Shown one piece after another: positions 36,501 to 45,768 of a stretch of DNA of 64,000 nucleotides. How positions within the stretch are numbered: the stretch's first letter is position 1; each line of letters starts with the position of its first letter. Position numbers and translations under genes: made by a program. The notes beneath the pieces are model-generated. The model did not search any database. It was not told where the DNA came from and saw nothing but the letters and a program-made list of their open reading frames with translations. The stretch is from an uncultured Bacilli bacterium. Its GTDB lineage: Bacteria > Bacillota_I > Bacilli_A > RF39 > UBA660. The stretch covers positions 62,001 through 126,000 of the forward strand of contig CAKOQV010000001.1 of assembly GCA_934101345.1 (NCBI GenBank), given 5' to 3'.

Positions 36501-38954
36501 ATGAATAAGTTTAATAAAACTTTTAAATATATAATATATTTTTTACTTGTTTTTATGCCTTTTAGGGAGATAATAGGAATATATGATAATGTATACTTAA
36601 AATTTATTCCAGATATTTTAATTATTTTTATGTTTTTTGGGTATCTATTTAAAAATAAGTTTAAGTTAAAATTTAAAGTTTATGATTATTTTTATATTTT
36701 GTTTTTATTGGGTGGCTTTTTAAGTGGTATTATTAATAATGTATCTTTTATAGCTATATTATTACATATGAGAACTTATGTTACAATGTATTTCTTATTT
36801 TATATACTTAGAAATAATGAATATGAAATACAATTTTATAAAAATTGTTTAAAGATACTTATGATTGCTTTATCTGTATTAACAATAATAGGAATTGGTG
36901 AATATATTACAAGTAAAATTTACTTTTTTCCGTATCAATGGTTTATAGGAATAAAATATACTTCTAATTTATCTAGAATGTATACATTACTTCATAGTCC
37001 AAATACATTTGGATATTATGCAGTTTTGGTAGTTTCTCTCTTTACTTATTTATATAAAGATTTTAAGAACAAAAAATGGATATTTCTTTTGGTATTAATT
37101 TTTCTTGGCATTATTTTGACTCAGTCTAGAAGTTCACAAGTAGCATTAGTGCTCATTCTATTTTATTGGTCTTTTGGCCTATTTAAAAAGCATGATTATA
37201 AAACCTTAATTAATATATTTTTAATTCTGTTATTGACATTTGGAACATATAAATTGTGTAACTATGCAAATAGAGCATTTTCAAATAGTGATGCTTATAA
37301 AAGTTTTTTTGAAGAAAATACTGATAGATTTGATGATAATGAAAATGTAATTACTGATTCGGGTTCTAGATGGAATATAGCTGAAAATAATGATGTATTT
37401 TATTCAATGAAAAATGGTAGACTTTTTAATATTAATTTAGGATTTAAAATATGGAAAACTAAGCCGTTATTTGGAACTGGTTTTGCAACATATGGTACTG
37501 CTGGTAGTAGTGTTGTGATTCCTAAATTGTATAAACAATACAATTTATCAGATGACTTTTATTCAGATAATCAGTATATAGCAATATTTGTTGAAACTGG
37601 GTTATTTGGAACTTTAATGTTTGCAATGTTTATTTTAACACTAATATATGAGTATAGAAAAGACAGTTATAAATTAATGATGATTTTTATATTGATGTTA
37701 GTTTGTTTATTTTATAATGTTTTAGAATTAGCAGTATTGATGTCTTTATTTTACTTAATATTAACAATGAATAATAAAAATGGGAAAACTGGGAAAGGAG
37801 TAAAATTAAAAATGAAAAAAAATGATACTAATGAAAGAAAATATATAGTATTTTGCCAGGAACATTATAATCCACTTGGAATAATAAGAAGTCTAGGAGA
37901 AAATGGAATAAAACCAATTGTTATTATTAAAAGAGGTAAATATCAATTAGCTTCTAAAAGCAAATATATTGGTAAGTTGCACATTGTAGATAAAATTGAT
38001 GATGGATATGAAGTGTTGATGAAAGAATATGGAAAAGAAAAGTTAAAACCATTTATATATACTTCTGATGATACTATAACAAGTTATTTGGATTTGAAAT
38101 ATGATGAATTAAAAGATAAATTTATATTTTATAATGCTGGTAAAAAAGGCGAAGTAACTAAATATATGAATAAAGAAAATATAATTAAATTAGCAGAAAA
38201 ATGTGGACTTAATATTATAAAAACATGGAAATTAACTTCAAAGAAAATTCCTGATGATATGGAGTATCCATGTTTAACAAAAGCTATAATATCAACTAAA
38301 GATAATTGGAAGGCTGATAGTATTGTATGTAATAACGAAAAAGAATTAAAATCTGCTTTAAATAAAATTGATAGTAAAGAAATTTTAGTTCAGAAATATA
38401 TTAAGAAAAAAAATGAATTTGCTGTTAATGGATTCAGTATTAATAAAGGCAAAGATGTTTTTTATGCATTTTCATTAAACTACTTAAGTATAAATGACAA
38501 TGCTTTTGGTAACTATATGATTATTAAAAATTTTGATAATAAAGAGCTAGAAAAAAAATTAAATAAAATTTTTGAATGTATTAAATTTGAAGGCATTTGT
38601 GAAGTTGAGTTTTTGGTAGATAAAAATGATGAACTATATTTTCTAGAAGTTAATTTAAGAAATTCAACTTGGGGGTATTCTTCTACTGTGGCAGGCATGA
38701 ATTTACCTATATTATGGTCAGAAGCAATGTTAAGTCATAAATTGCCTAAAGATAAATTAAAAAAATTCAAACCATTTAAGGCAATGGCAGAAGATACGGA
38801 TTATTATGATAGAGTTAAAACAAAAAAAGTTTCATTAATTAAATGGATTTTTCAAGCTCTTTCATGCAAATGTTTATATATAACTAATTTGAGAGATATG
38901 AAGCCTGTCTATTCTAAAATAGATAATATCATTAAAAATAAGATAAAAAAATAA
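36501..38954 (+). CDS. Wzy-type polymerase / O-antigen ligase fused to an ATP-grasp ligase
   Basis: 817 residues. Residues 1 to about 430 are an O-antigen polymerase/ligase-type membrane domain (about 11 helices; LSRMYTLLHSPNTFGYY and TQSRSSQVAL are family-like) with a large loop before NLGFKIWKTKPLFGTGFATY. From about residue 438 (MKKNDTNERKYIVF) a soluble ATP-grasp domain begins, with IRSLGENGIKPIVI, LVQKYIKKKNEF and ICEVEFLVDKNDELYFLEVN metal-binding region. The ATP-grasp start has its own AAAGGAG (37794-37800) before ATG 37812, so it may also be made separately. Such ligases join a carboxylate to an amine, suggesting glycan amino-acylation (inference). Confidence 0.8.
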   Translation: MNKFNKTFKYIIYFLLVFMPFREIIGIYDNVYLKFIPDILIIFMFFGYLFKNKFKLKFKVYDYFYILFLLGGFLSGIINNVSFIAILLHMRTYVTMYFLFYILRNNEYEIQFYKNCLKILMIALSVLTIIGIGEYITSKIYFFPYQWFIGIKYTSNLSRMYTLLHSPNTFGYYAVLVVSLFTYLYKDFKNKKWIFLLVLIFLGIILTQSRSSQVALVLILFYWSFGLFKKHDYKTLINIFLILLLTFGTYKLCNYANRAFSNSDAYKSFFEENTDRFDDNENVITDSGSRWNIAENNDVFYSMKNGRLFNINLGFKIWKTKPLFGTGFATYGTAGSSVVIPKLYKQYNLSDDFYSDNQYIAIFVETGLFGTLMFAMFILTLIYEYRKDSYKLMMIFILMLVCLFYNVLELAVLMSLFYLILTMNNKNGKTGKGVKLKMKKNDTNERKYIVFCQEHYNPLGIIRSLGENGIKPIVIIKRGKYQLASKSKYIGKLHIVDKIDDGYEVLMKEYGKEKLKPFIYTSDDTITSYLDLKYDELKDKFIFYNAGKKGEVTKYMNKENIIKLAEKCGLNIIKTWKLTSKKIPDDMEYPCLTKAIISTKDNWKADSIVCNNEKELKSALNKIDSKEILVQKYIKKKNEFAVNGFSINKGKDVFYAFSLNYLSINDNAFGNYMIIKNFDNKELEKKLNKIFECIKFEGICEVEFLVDKNDELYFLEVNLRNSTWGYSSTVAGMNLPILWSEAMLSHKLPKDKLKKFKPFKAMAEDTDYYDRVKTKKVSLIKWIFQALSCKCLYITNLRDMKPVYSKIDNIIKNKIKK

Positions 38955-39030
38955 GAAACAAATTAATAAAGGTTTCTGTGTTCTGTTGATAAATTACTAC
39001 TTTAATTGTTAATAGTGACCATTTATTTGG

Positions 39031-39056
39031 AAAAAGAGAGCTTTTCTCTTTTTTTT
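39031..39056 (+). terminator. Rho-independent terminator
   Basis: AAAAAGAGA (39031-39039) pairs with TCTCTTTTT (39045-39053) and runs into more T residues; ends the first half of the polysaccharide cluster. Confidence 0.85.
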
Positions 39057-39106
39057 CATTTTATTTTTTGATATAATTGATTTGAGTGTATGTAGGAGGT
39101 AATAGA

Positions 39107-39826
39107 ATGAAGGAACTATTTGATAAACTTTATAATAAAAGTGAAGAGTCATTTTATGAAATATTAGAAAAAAATTTAAGTCAAAATAAAAAAACATTTA
39201 TTGTAACTGCAAATCCTGAAACATTTATGATGAGTGAAAAAGATGAAGAAATGAGAAAGCTACTTTTGGATAACGATACTTTTTTGGTACCAGATGGGAT
39301 TGGAATAGTAAAAGCCGCTAGAATGATTAACTATGATGTTAAAGAAAGAATTACTGGAATAGATATTGCAAATGAATTGTTAAAGCTTGGAAATGAGCAA
39401 AAAAAGTCAATCTATTTGTTTGGCGCAAAACAAGAAGTAATTGATTCTATGATAAAAGTATTAGAAGAAGATTATTCAAATTTGAAACTAGTTGGAGCAT
39501 CAAATGGTTATGAAAAAGATAAAGATAAAGTATTTGAAAAAATAGTAAAAGCAAAACCTGATATAGTATTGGTTGCATTAGGCATTCCATTTCAGGAAAA
39601 ATTAATATATAAACATTTAGATGAATTTGATAAAGGAATTTTTGTTGGAGTAGGTGGTTCATTTGATGTAATAAGTGGTCATAAGAAGAGAGCTCCTAAA
39701 ATATTCATTAAATTAAATTTAGAATGGCTATATAGAATACTAAAAGAGCCAAAAAGATTAAAAAGATTCTATGATAGTAATGTAAAATTTATATTTAAGG
39801 TAAAAAAGAAAAGTAGGAGGTCTTGA
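39107..39826 (+). CDS. tagA: WecG/TagA/CpsF family glycosyltransferase
   Basis: About 239 residues of glycosyltransferase family 26. Motifs: TANPETFMM, FLVPDGIGIVKAAR, RITGIDIANELL (acceptor pocket), YLFGAK, LVALGIPFQEKLI and GVGGSFDVISGHKKRAP; the C-terminal basic helix EPKRLKR binds membrane. TagA adds ManNAc to undecaprenyl-PP-GlcNAc, the committed step of many wall teichoic acids, and the presence of WecB and TagO homologues nearby supports that. The start is ATG 39107 behind AGGAGG; TATAAT lies upstream near 39072. Ends in TGA. Confidence 0.88.
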   Translation: MKELFDKLYNKSEESFYEILEKNLSQNKKTFIVTANPETFMMSEKDEEMRKLLLDNDTFLVPDGIGIVKAARMINYDVKERITGIDIANELLKLGNEQKKSIYLFGAKQEVIDSMIKVLEEDYSNLKLVGASNGYEKDKDKVFEKIVKAKPDIVLVALGIPFQEKLIYKHLDEFDKGIFVGVGGSFDVISGHKKRAPKIFIKLNLEWLYRILKEPKRLKRFYDSNVKFIFKVKKKSRRS

Positions 39827-39828
39827 AT

Positions 39829-40770
39829 ATGAAGTTATCGTTGATAATACCTTGTTATAATGAAGAAAAAAATATTGAACCATTTATGAAATGTTGCATT
39901 GAAACTTTTGGTAATAACAAAAATATTGAATACATATTTATTAATGATGGTAGTAAAGATAATACTTTTTCTGAAATAACAAAAATAATAGAAAAATATA
40001 ATACGGAAAATATATTGGGTATTAATTTTTCAAGAAATTTCGGGAAAGAAGCTGCTATGTTAGCAGGATTAAAAAAATCTAAAGGCACTTATACTGCACT
40101 GATTGATGCCGACTTGCAACAGCATCCAAAGTATGTAAAAAAAATGCTTGAATATATTGAAAAACATGATGAATACGATTGTATAACTTGTTATCAGGAA
40201 AAAAGAAAAGAAAAAAAATTAATAATATGGTTAAAGGAAAGATTTTATAGTTTGATAAATAAAATAAGTGAAGTCCCATTTTATAAAAATGCATCAGATT
40301 TTAGATTGTTTAATCGAAAAGTATTAAACTCCATATTAGAAATGGAAGAATATTATCGTTTTTCAAAAGGAATATTTTCTTATGTGGGATTTAATACATA
40401 TTATATGCCCTATGAGGTTAATGAAAGATTATATGGAACAAGTTCTTGGTCGCTATTTGGATTATTTAAGTATGCATTTAACGGTATAGTAGGATTTTCT
40501 GTTGCACCTTTAAAATTAGCTACAATATTGGGATTGATAACAATGCTATTTTCTTTAATATATTTAATAATTGTAATTATTAAGAAAATTGTAGTTGGTA
40601 TAGCAATAAGTGGTTATCCTACAATAATTTGTTTAATTCTAATTTTTGGCGGATTACAAATGTTCTTATTGGGTATAATTGGTGAATATCTTGGCCGAGT
40701 ATATGTTGAACTAAAAAGAAGACCAGTTTATATAATTAAAGATGAAGTAAGTAGAAAAAAGGAGAGCTAA
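39829..40770 (+). CDS. GtrB-type undecaprenyl-phosphate glycosyltransferase (GT2)
   Basis: About 313 residues. The DPM1-like GT2 domain shows LSLIIPCYNEEKNIEPF, FINDGSKDNT, FSRNFGKEAAMLAGL, ALIDADLQQHP (DxD metal site) and the YYRFSKGIFSYVG region; two C-terminal membrane helices (about 228-250 and 262-285) follow. It makes undecaprenyl-P-glucose or a related lipid sugar used outside the membrane. ATG 39829 is chosen over TTG 39823 for its spacing to AGGAGG. With the next two genes it forms a Gtr set. Confidence 0.9.
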   Translation: MKLSLIIPCYNEEKNIEPFMKCCIETFGNNKNIEYIFINDGSKDNTFSEITKIIEKYNTENILGINFSRNFGKEAAMLAGLKKSKGTYTALIDADLQQHPKYVKKMLEYIEKHDEYDCITCYQEKRKEKKLIIWLKERFYSLINKISEVPFYKNASDFRLFNRKVLNSILEMEEYYRFSKGIFSYVGFNTYYMPYEVNERLYGTSSWSLFGLFKYAFNGIVGFSVAPLKLATILGLITMLFSLIYLIIVIIKKIVVGIAISGYPTIICLILIFGGLQMFLLGIIGEYLGRVYVELKRRPVYIIKDEVSRKKES

Positions 40771-40772
40771 AC

Positions 40773-42326
40773 ATGATAAAAAAATTATTTGACTATTTAA
40801 AATTGATGTATGATAAGTATAAATATGCTTTTTATAGTGCTATATTTTTTACTTTTATTTCACATGTATATTTTTTTACAAAAAGATTAGGTAATGAGGA
40901 TGATTTGAATTTTATATCTTTTGCAAGTGGAACCCTTTCAAGTGGAAGATGGACTAAAGGGTCTTTATTTACAGGAGAAATGCTAGCTCCAATGATAAAA
41001 TTTGCTTTTGCAATAGTTGTTATTACTTTAGTTTCTGTTATGATATGTGATATGTTTAATATTAAAAAGAAGAGTTCAATGATTATAACTAGTTTAATTT
41101 TGGCAACTTTTCCAAGTTTGGCAATTTCATTTGGATATTTATTTATGGTTGAAATTTATTTGAGTGCTTTGATACTGGCTGTACTTGCAGTTTATATAGC
41201 AATAAAATTTAAATTTGGTTTTATTTTTTCCGGTTTGCTAGTTGCTATTTCGTTAGGAAATTATCAATCTTATATTGGTGTGGCTTCTGCTTTATCAATA
41301 TTGTACTTAATAAAAATGATATTAGATAAAAAAGACACTAAAGAAATATTAGTTATGTTTTTAAAATTATTTATAATGGGAATAATTGGTGTAATATTAT
41401 ATTTTGTGATCTTAAATTGTTTTTTGAATTACTATAATATTAGTTTGTCTAATTATAAAGGTGCCAATTCAATGGGCGTGCCACCAATATCAGAATGGCC
41501 TAGTTTATTAAAAAGAACGTATTTACATTATATTGGCTATTTTTTAGGTTATTCTTTCTTTAGATCTTCGAGTAAGTTCGTTGTATTTAGAATGATTTTA
41601 GCTTTAATGTCATTTGTATCTTTAATTGGAGTTATAATTAATAAAAAAATCTATAAGAAAAAAACTAATATTCTACTATTGATTATACTTATAGTACTTT
41701 TACCTTTAGCAGTTAATATTGTAGATTTTATGGCATATAAGGCCGATGTATCAGCATTAAATATTTATCAGTTTGTATTAACTTATTTATTTTGCATTTA
41801 TGTTATTGAAAACTATTGTACATTACAAAATAAAAATATTAATAATTATATTTGTTTGGTTTCTATAATTTGTTTTATTGGTATAGGATGGCAAAATTAT
41901 AGTATAACAAGTAGTTATTATTATAAAGTAGAAAAGTTTAATCAATATACTGAATCTTTAAATACTCGTTTATTAGCACGAATTGAATCTACTGATGGAT
42001 TTGATTATAATATGCCTGTAATGATAGCTGGTGAAAAAAATAGTGATTTTTATAATCAATTATTTGATGTAAGTCAATGGGGTGAAATAATTAATTATGA
42101 TCAGGGATTGTGGGGACAATTTGTGGGATATGCAGATTTGTACTATTTTAATTCTGATTCAAAAATTATTACATATATTAATAATCAACTTGGTGTAGAA
42201 TTAGTTAGAACTACTGATGAGCAAAAAGATTCAATATATAACTCTAGTGAATATAAAGAAATGAAAGTTTGGCCTTCATCAGAAAGTGTTCAAATTATTG
42301 ATGGCATTTTAGTAATTAAATTATAA
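40773..42326 (+). CDS. GtrII-like membrane glucosyltransferase
   Basis: A 517-residue protein with about 10 membrane helices and a soluble C-terminal part. LGNEDDLNFISFASGTLSS near residues 34-52 and SSGRWTKGSLF give the acidic loop after the first helix that is catalytic in GT-C enzymes. This, the length and the position behind GtrB fit the GtrII family (PF14264-type), which moves glucose from undecaprenyl-P-Glc to a polymer on the outer face. Starts two bases after the GtrB stop. Confidence 0.8.
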   Translation: MIKKLFDYLKLMYDKYKYAFYSAIFFTFISHVYFFTKRLGNEDDLNFISFASGTLSSGRWTKGSLFTGEMLAPMIKFAFAIVVITLVSVMICDMFNIKKKSSMIITSLILATFPSLAISFGYLFMVEIYLSALILAVLAVYIAIKFKFGFIFSGLLVAISLGNYQSYIGVASALSILYLIKMILDKKDTKEILVMFLKLFIMGIIGVILYFVILNCFLNYYNISLSNYKGANSMGVPPISEWPSLLKRTYLHYIGYFLGYSFFRSSSKFVVFRMILALMSFVSLIGVIINKKIYKKKTNILLLIILIVLLPLAVNIVDFMAYKADVSALNIYQFVLTYLFCIYVIENYCTLQNKNINNYICLVSIICFIGIGWQNYSITSSYYYKVEKFNQYTESLNTRLLARIESTDGFDYNMPVMIAGEKNSDFYNQLFDVSQWGEIINYDQGLWGQFVGYADLYYFNSDSKIITYINNQLGVELVRTTDEQKDSIYNSSEYKEMKVWPSSESVQIIDGILVIKL

Positions 42327-42341
42327 AAGGAAGTATGAAAT

Positions 42342-44252
42342 ATGATTGAAAAAATAAAAAAAATAATAAATAAAAACGGCGAAATAATTAGATATGTAAT
42401 TGTTGGTGGATTGACAACTTTAGTTAGTTTATTATCATATTATATTTGTATATGGTTATTCTTGGATCCTAATAATGGAATACAATTACAAGTCGCTAAT
42501 ATTATTTCTTGGATATTATCTGTTACATTTGCATATTTTGCTAATAGAAAATATGTATTTAAGTCAAACGGAAAAGTAATTGAGGAAGTTGTAGGATTTT
42601 ATGGGGCAAGAATCTTGACATTGCTAATTGATATGTTTTCAATGTTTTTAATGGTTACTTTATTTCATATAAATGATAAGATTGCAAAAATAATTGTTCA
42701 GTTTATTATACTTGTTTTGAATTATATATTCAGTAAGTATTTGGTATTTAATGATAAAAATAAAAAGTTTGATTTAAAAACATTTTTGTTAGAAAAAAAG
42801 TATCTAATTATTACAATGTTAGGAATATTTATATTTACTATGTTATTTCCTTATTCAGGAGATGACTGGCAATGGTCTGTCGGTGAGTTGTCAATCGAAA
42901 GAATTGTTGGTTTTTCAACAAATGCTAGTTTAAATGGAAGATATTTAGGAAATATAATTGTAATATTGTTAACCAAAAATAGAATAATCAGAGCAATTAT
43001 AATGAGCTTAACGCTTACATCTATTATAAATATAATTAAAACAAAAGAAAAGAGTCACTATTTAACTGTGATATTATTGCTTTTACTAATGCCCAAAGAT
43101 GTTTTTAAGCAAGGTATAGTATGGTCAAGTGGATTTGCTAATTATTCATTTTCTATTCTACTTTTACTTATTGCATTAAGTATGGTACAAAAATTGTTTG
43201 CAGATAACAAATTTGATACAAAAATGATAATTCCGAGTATTCTTGTTTTTTACTTATCATCTTTGGTTATCGAAAATTTAACAATATTTTTATTTTTAGT
43301 AATATTAAATATTGTATATTTAATAAAAAATAAAAAAGTGAACTTTAATTTATTAATTTCACTTGGTAGTTCATTGCTTGGATTATTAACTATGTTTACA
43401 CATCCATCTTATTTTGGAGTTTTGAGTGGAGAAGATGGTTATCGAACAATTAGTGGTATTAACGAAATTTTTTATAGTGCTATAAGTAATTTTATTGAAA
43501 TAATTTTTCCAAATTCAATAACAAATAATTTGATTTTATTTATCATTTTGACTATATTTATGATTACATATGTATATAAAAACTCTAATAAAAAGAAAAA
43601 CACTAAACTTATGTATATATCATTATGTTTTCATGTTATATGTTTATTGTATTTCATATTAGTAAAATATAATCCTGATTGGGTACCACTATTGAAATAT
43701 TCAAAAATATTTAATTTTAGTGTGAGCGTTCTATTTATTATAAATTTATTTGTGGTATTATATTTAGTATATAGGTCTAGAGCTTATAACTCGTTATTTA
43801 TATGTGGTGTAATTGTAGGTATGGTTGCTCCATTATTTGTGGTATCACCACTTGGACCTAGAAACTTCTTATTGATATATGTTTTGGAAGCTTTATTGGT
43901 TTTAGATATTTATAGAATTTCTGGCTTTACATTAGATTATAATAAAATTAAGTACTTGATTTGCATCATTGTGTTTGTTATAGTTGGATATTATGTTTCA
44001 ATTTATGGTTATATAACTTTAGTTAGTGTTAGACGGGATAATTATGTAAAAGAACATGTTACTTCTAATAATATAGAAAATAATATTTTGTATATTCCAA
44101 ATATACCATATGAAGAATATGTTTGGGTGCCGAATCCATCTAATGAATACTATAAATCAATATATAAGTATATTTTTAATGTACCTGTTGAAGTGGATTT
44201 AGAATTTGTTGATTACAAGATATGGCACGAATTTTATTATAAAAATGATTAA
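42342..44252 (+). CDS. GtrA-like flippase domain fused to a GT-C-like membrane domain (DUF6056-type)
   Basis: 636 residues. The first 140 are a GtrA domain with four helices (IIRYVIVGGLTTLVSLLSYY, VTFAYFANRKYVFKS, VLNYIFSKYLVFNDKN). From about 155 a second polytopic domain follows, with FPYSGDDWQWSVGE soon after its first helix, an acidic motif typical of GT-C glycosyltransferases, and MPKDVFKQGIVWSSGFANYSF. GtrA normally flips the lipid-linked glucose; here flippase and a probable transferase are one protein. Last gene of this operon. Confidence 0.78.
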   Translation: MIEKIKKIINKNGEIIRYVIVGGLTTLVSLLSYYICIWLFLDPNNGIQLQVANIISWILSVTFAYFANRKYVFKSNGKVIEEVVGFYGARILTLLIDMFSMFLMVTLFHINDKIAKIIVQFIILVLNYIFSKYLVFNDKNKKFDLKTFLLEKKYLIITMLGIFIFTMLFPYSGDDWQWSVGELSIERIVGFSTNASLNGRYLGNIIVILLTKNRIIRAIIMSLTLTSIINIIKTKEKSHYLTVILLLLLMPKDVFKQGIVWSSGFANYSFSILLLLIALSMVQKLFADNKFDTKMIIPSILVFYLSSLVIENLTIFLFLVILNIVYLIKNKKVNFNLLISLGSSLLGLLTMFTHPSYFGVLSGEDGYRTISGINEIFYSAISNFIEIIFPNSITNNLILFIILTIFMITYVYKNSNKKKNTKLMYISLCFHVICLLYFILVKYNPDWVPLLKYSKIFNFSVSVLFIINLFVVLYLVYRSRAYNSLFICGVIVGMVAPLFVVSPLGPRNFLLIYVLEALLVLDIYRISGFTLDYNKIKYLICIIVFVIVGYYVSIYGYITLVSVRRDNYVKEHVTSNNIENNILYIPNIPYEEYVWVPNPSNEYYKSIYKYIFNVPVEVDLEFVDYKIWHEFYYKND

Positions 44253-44533
44253 AATATATGACAGAAAGTTTTGGTAAATTGATAATATAAAAAAATTTAT
44301 GATTGTAATAATGGAAATTTAGAACAATTAATGTCGATTGGTATTCATTCAATGTTTAAAAATAGATTTTATGTCATTAATTTTAATTATAAAAGGCAAT
44401 CATTTTATTTGCTTTTTAATACACATTGAATGCTTGTATTTATTATAATAGTTGGTAATTTACAAAAGATATAAAGCAGAGGACTACTATAAAAAATTTT
44501 AAATATTTTTGTAAAATTAAAGGAGGATAAAAA
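44253..44533. other. AT-rich intergenic region after the Gtr operon
   Basis: No ORF with ribosome site is seen. It holds an imperfect long inverted repeat, with CATTCAATGT (44346-44355) against ACATTGAATG (44423-44432), enclosing the terminator at 44391-44417. Possible remnants of a decayed sequence cannot be excluded. Confidence 0.4.
44391..44417 (+). terminator. Probable terminator of the Gtr operon
   Basis: AAAAGGCAA (44391-44399) pairs with TTGCTTTTT (44409-44417) with one mismatch, ending in T residues. Confidence 0.55.
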
Positions 44534-45634
44534 ATGATTAAAGTAATGACAATATTTGGAACAAGACCAGAAGCTATTAAGATGGCACCTCTTGTTAAAG
44601 AATTAGAAAAAAGAAAAGAAATTGAAAGTATAGTATGTGTTACTGCTCAACATAGAGAGATGTTAGATCAAGTACTTGAGGTGTTTGATATTAAACCTGA
44701 TTATGATTTAAATATTATGAAACAAGGGCAAACTCTTAGCGAAATAACTTCTAAGGTACTTATGGGGCTTGAAGAAATAATGAAAAAAGAAAAGCCTAAT
44801 ATTGTACTTGTTCATGGTGATACTACTACAACTTTTGCTGGTGCATTAGCAGCTTTTTACAATCAAATAGATATAGGGCATGTTGAAGCAGGTCTTAGAA
44901 CTTGGAATAAATATTCACCATTTCCTGAAGAAATGAATAGACAAATGGTAGATAGAATGTGTGATATGTATTTTGCTCCTACTGAGGTAAGTAAACATAA
45001 TTTGTTAGAAGAAAATATAGCAGAAGATAAAATATATGTTACTGGTAATACTGCTATTGATGCTATGAAAACAACTGTAAAGAAAGAATATAATAATGAA
45101 ATATTTGATTGGATAGGTAATGATAGAATGATTTTACTTACTGCTCATAGAAGAGAAAATCTTGGCGAACCTATGAGAAATATATTTAAGGCTGTAAGAA
45201 GAATAGTGGGTGAATACCCTGATGTTAAAGTAGTATATCCAATACATTTAAATCCTAAAGTTAGAGAAGTTGCTAATGAAATATTTAAAGATACTGATAG
45301 AGTAAGATTGATAGAACCTTTAGAAGTGTTTGACTTCCATAATTTTCAAAATAAGAGTTATATTATCCTTACTGATTCTGGTGGTATTCAAGAAGAAGCT
45401 CCTTCACTTGGCAAGCCTGTTCTTGTACTTAGAGATACTACTGAAAGACCGGAAGGTATTGATGCAGGTACTTTGAAACTAGTAGGTACTTCAGAAGATG
45501 TTATTTATAATGAAACTAAAAAATTATTAGATGATAAGAATGAATATAATAAGATGAGTAAGGCATCTAATCCTTATGGAGATGGCTTTGCTAGTAAATA
45601 TATAGTTGATGCTATTATTGATAAATATAGATAA
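44534..45634 (+). CDS. wecB: UDP-N-acetylglucosamine 2-epimerase (non-hydrolysing)
   Basis: A 366-residue enzyme (MnaA/WecB) converting UDP-GlcNAc to UDP-ManNAc in the cytoplasm. Full family length with VMTIFGTRPEAIKMAP, LVHGDTTTTFAGALAAFY, GHVEAGLRTWNKYSPFPEE, LTAHRRENLG and LTDSGGIQEEAPSLGKP. It supplies the ManNAc donor used by the TagA/WecG homologue. Has its own AAAGGAGG ribosome site and is followed by a terminator, so it is a single-gene unit. Confidence 0.94.
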   Translation: MIKVMTIFGTRPEAIKMAPLVKELEKRKEIESIVCVTAQHREMLDQVLEVFDIKPDYDLNIMKQGQTLSEITSKVLMGLEEIMKKEKPNIVLVHGDTTTTFAGALAAFYNQIDIGHVEAGLRTWNKYSPFPEEMNRQMVDRMCDMYFAPTEVSKHNLLEENIAEDKIYVTGNTAIDAMKTTVKKEYNNEIFDWIGNDRMILLTAHRRENLGEPMRNIFKAVRRIVGEYPDVKVVYPIHLNPKVREVANEIFKDTDRVRLIEPLEVFDFHNFQNKSYIILTDSGGIQEEAPSLGKPVLVLRDTTERPEGIDAGTLKLVGTSEDVIYNETKKLLDDKNEYNKMSKASNPYGDGFASKYIVDAIIDKYR

Positions 45635-45672
45635 TGATGTTTAATTATTGTAAAAACTCTTATAATTATGTT

Positions 45673-45698
45673 AAGAATAGTAAATAGCTATTCTTTTT
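45673..45698 (+). terminator. Rho-independent terminator
   Basis: AAGAATAG (45673-45680) pairs with CTATTCTT (45688-45695), then T residues. Confidence 0.85.
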
Positions 45699-45768
45699 CA
45701 TTATATTGATTAAAATTTAAATATGTTATATAATATAGATGTAGTTTGATTTAAGGAGTATGTTAATT

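Noticed and set aside
36501..37811. Splitting the Wzy/ATP-grasp ORF into two genes at 37812.
   Set aside because: There is no stop codon between the domains; the internal start is noted but separate genes cannot be shown.
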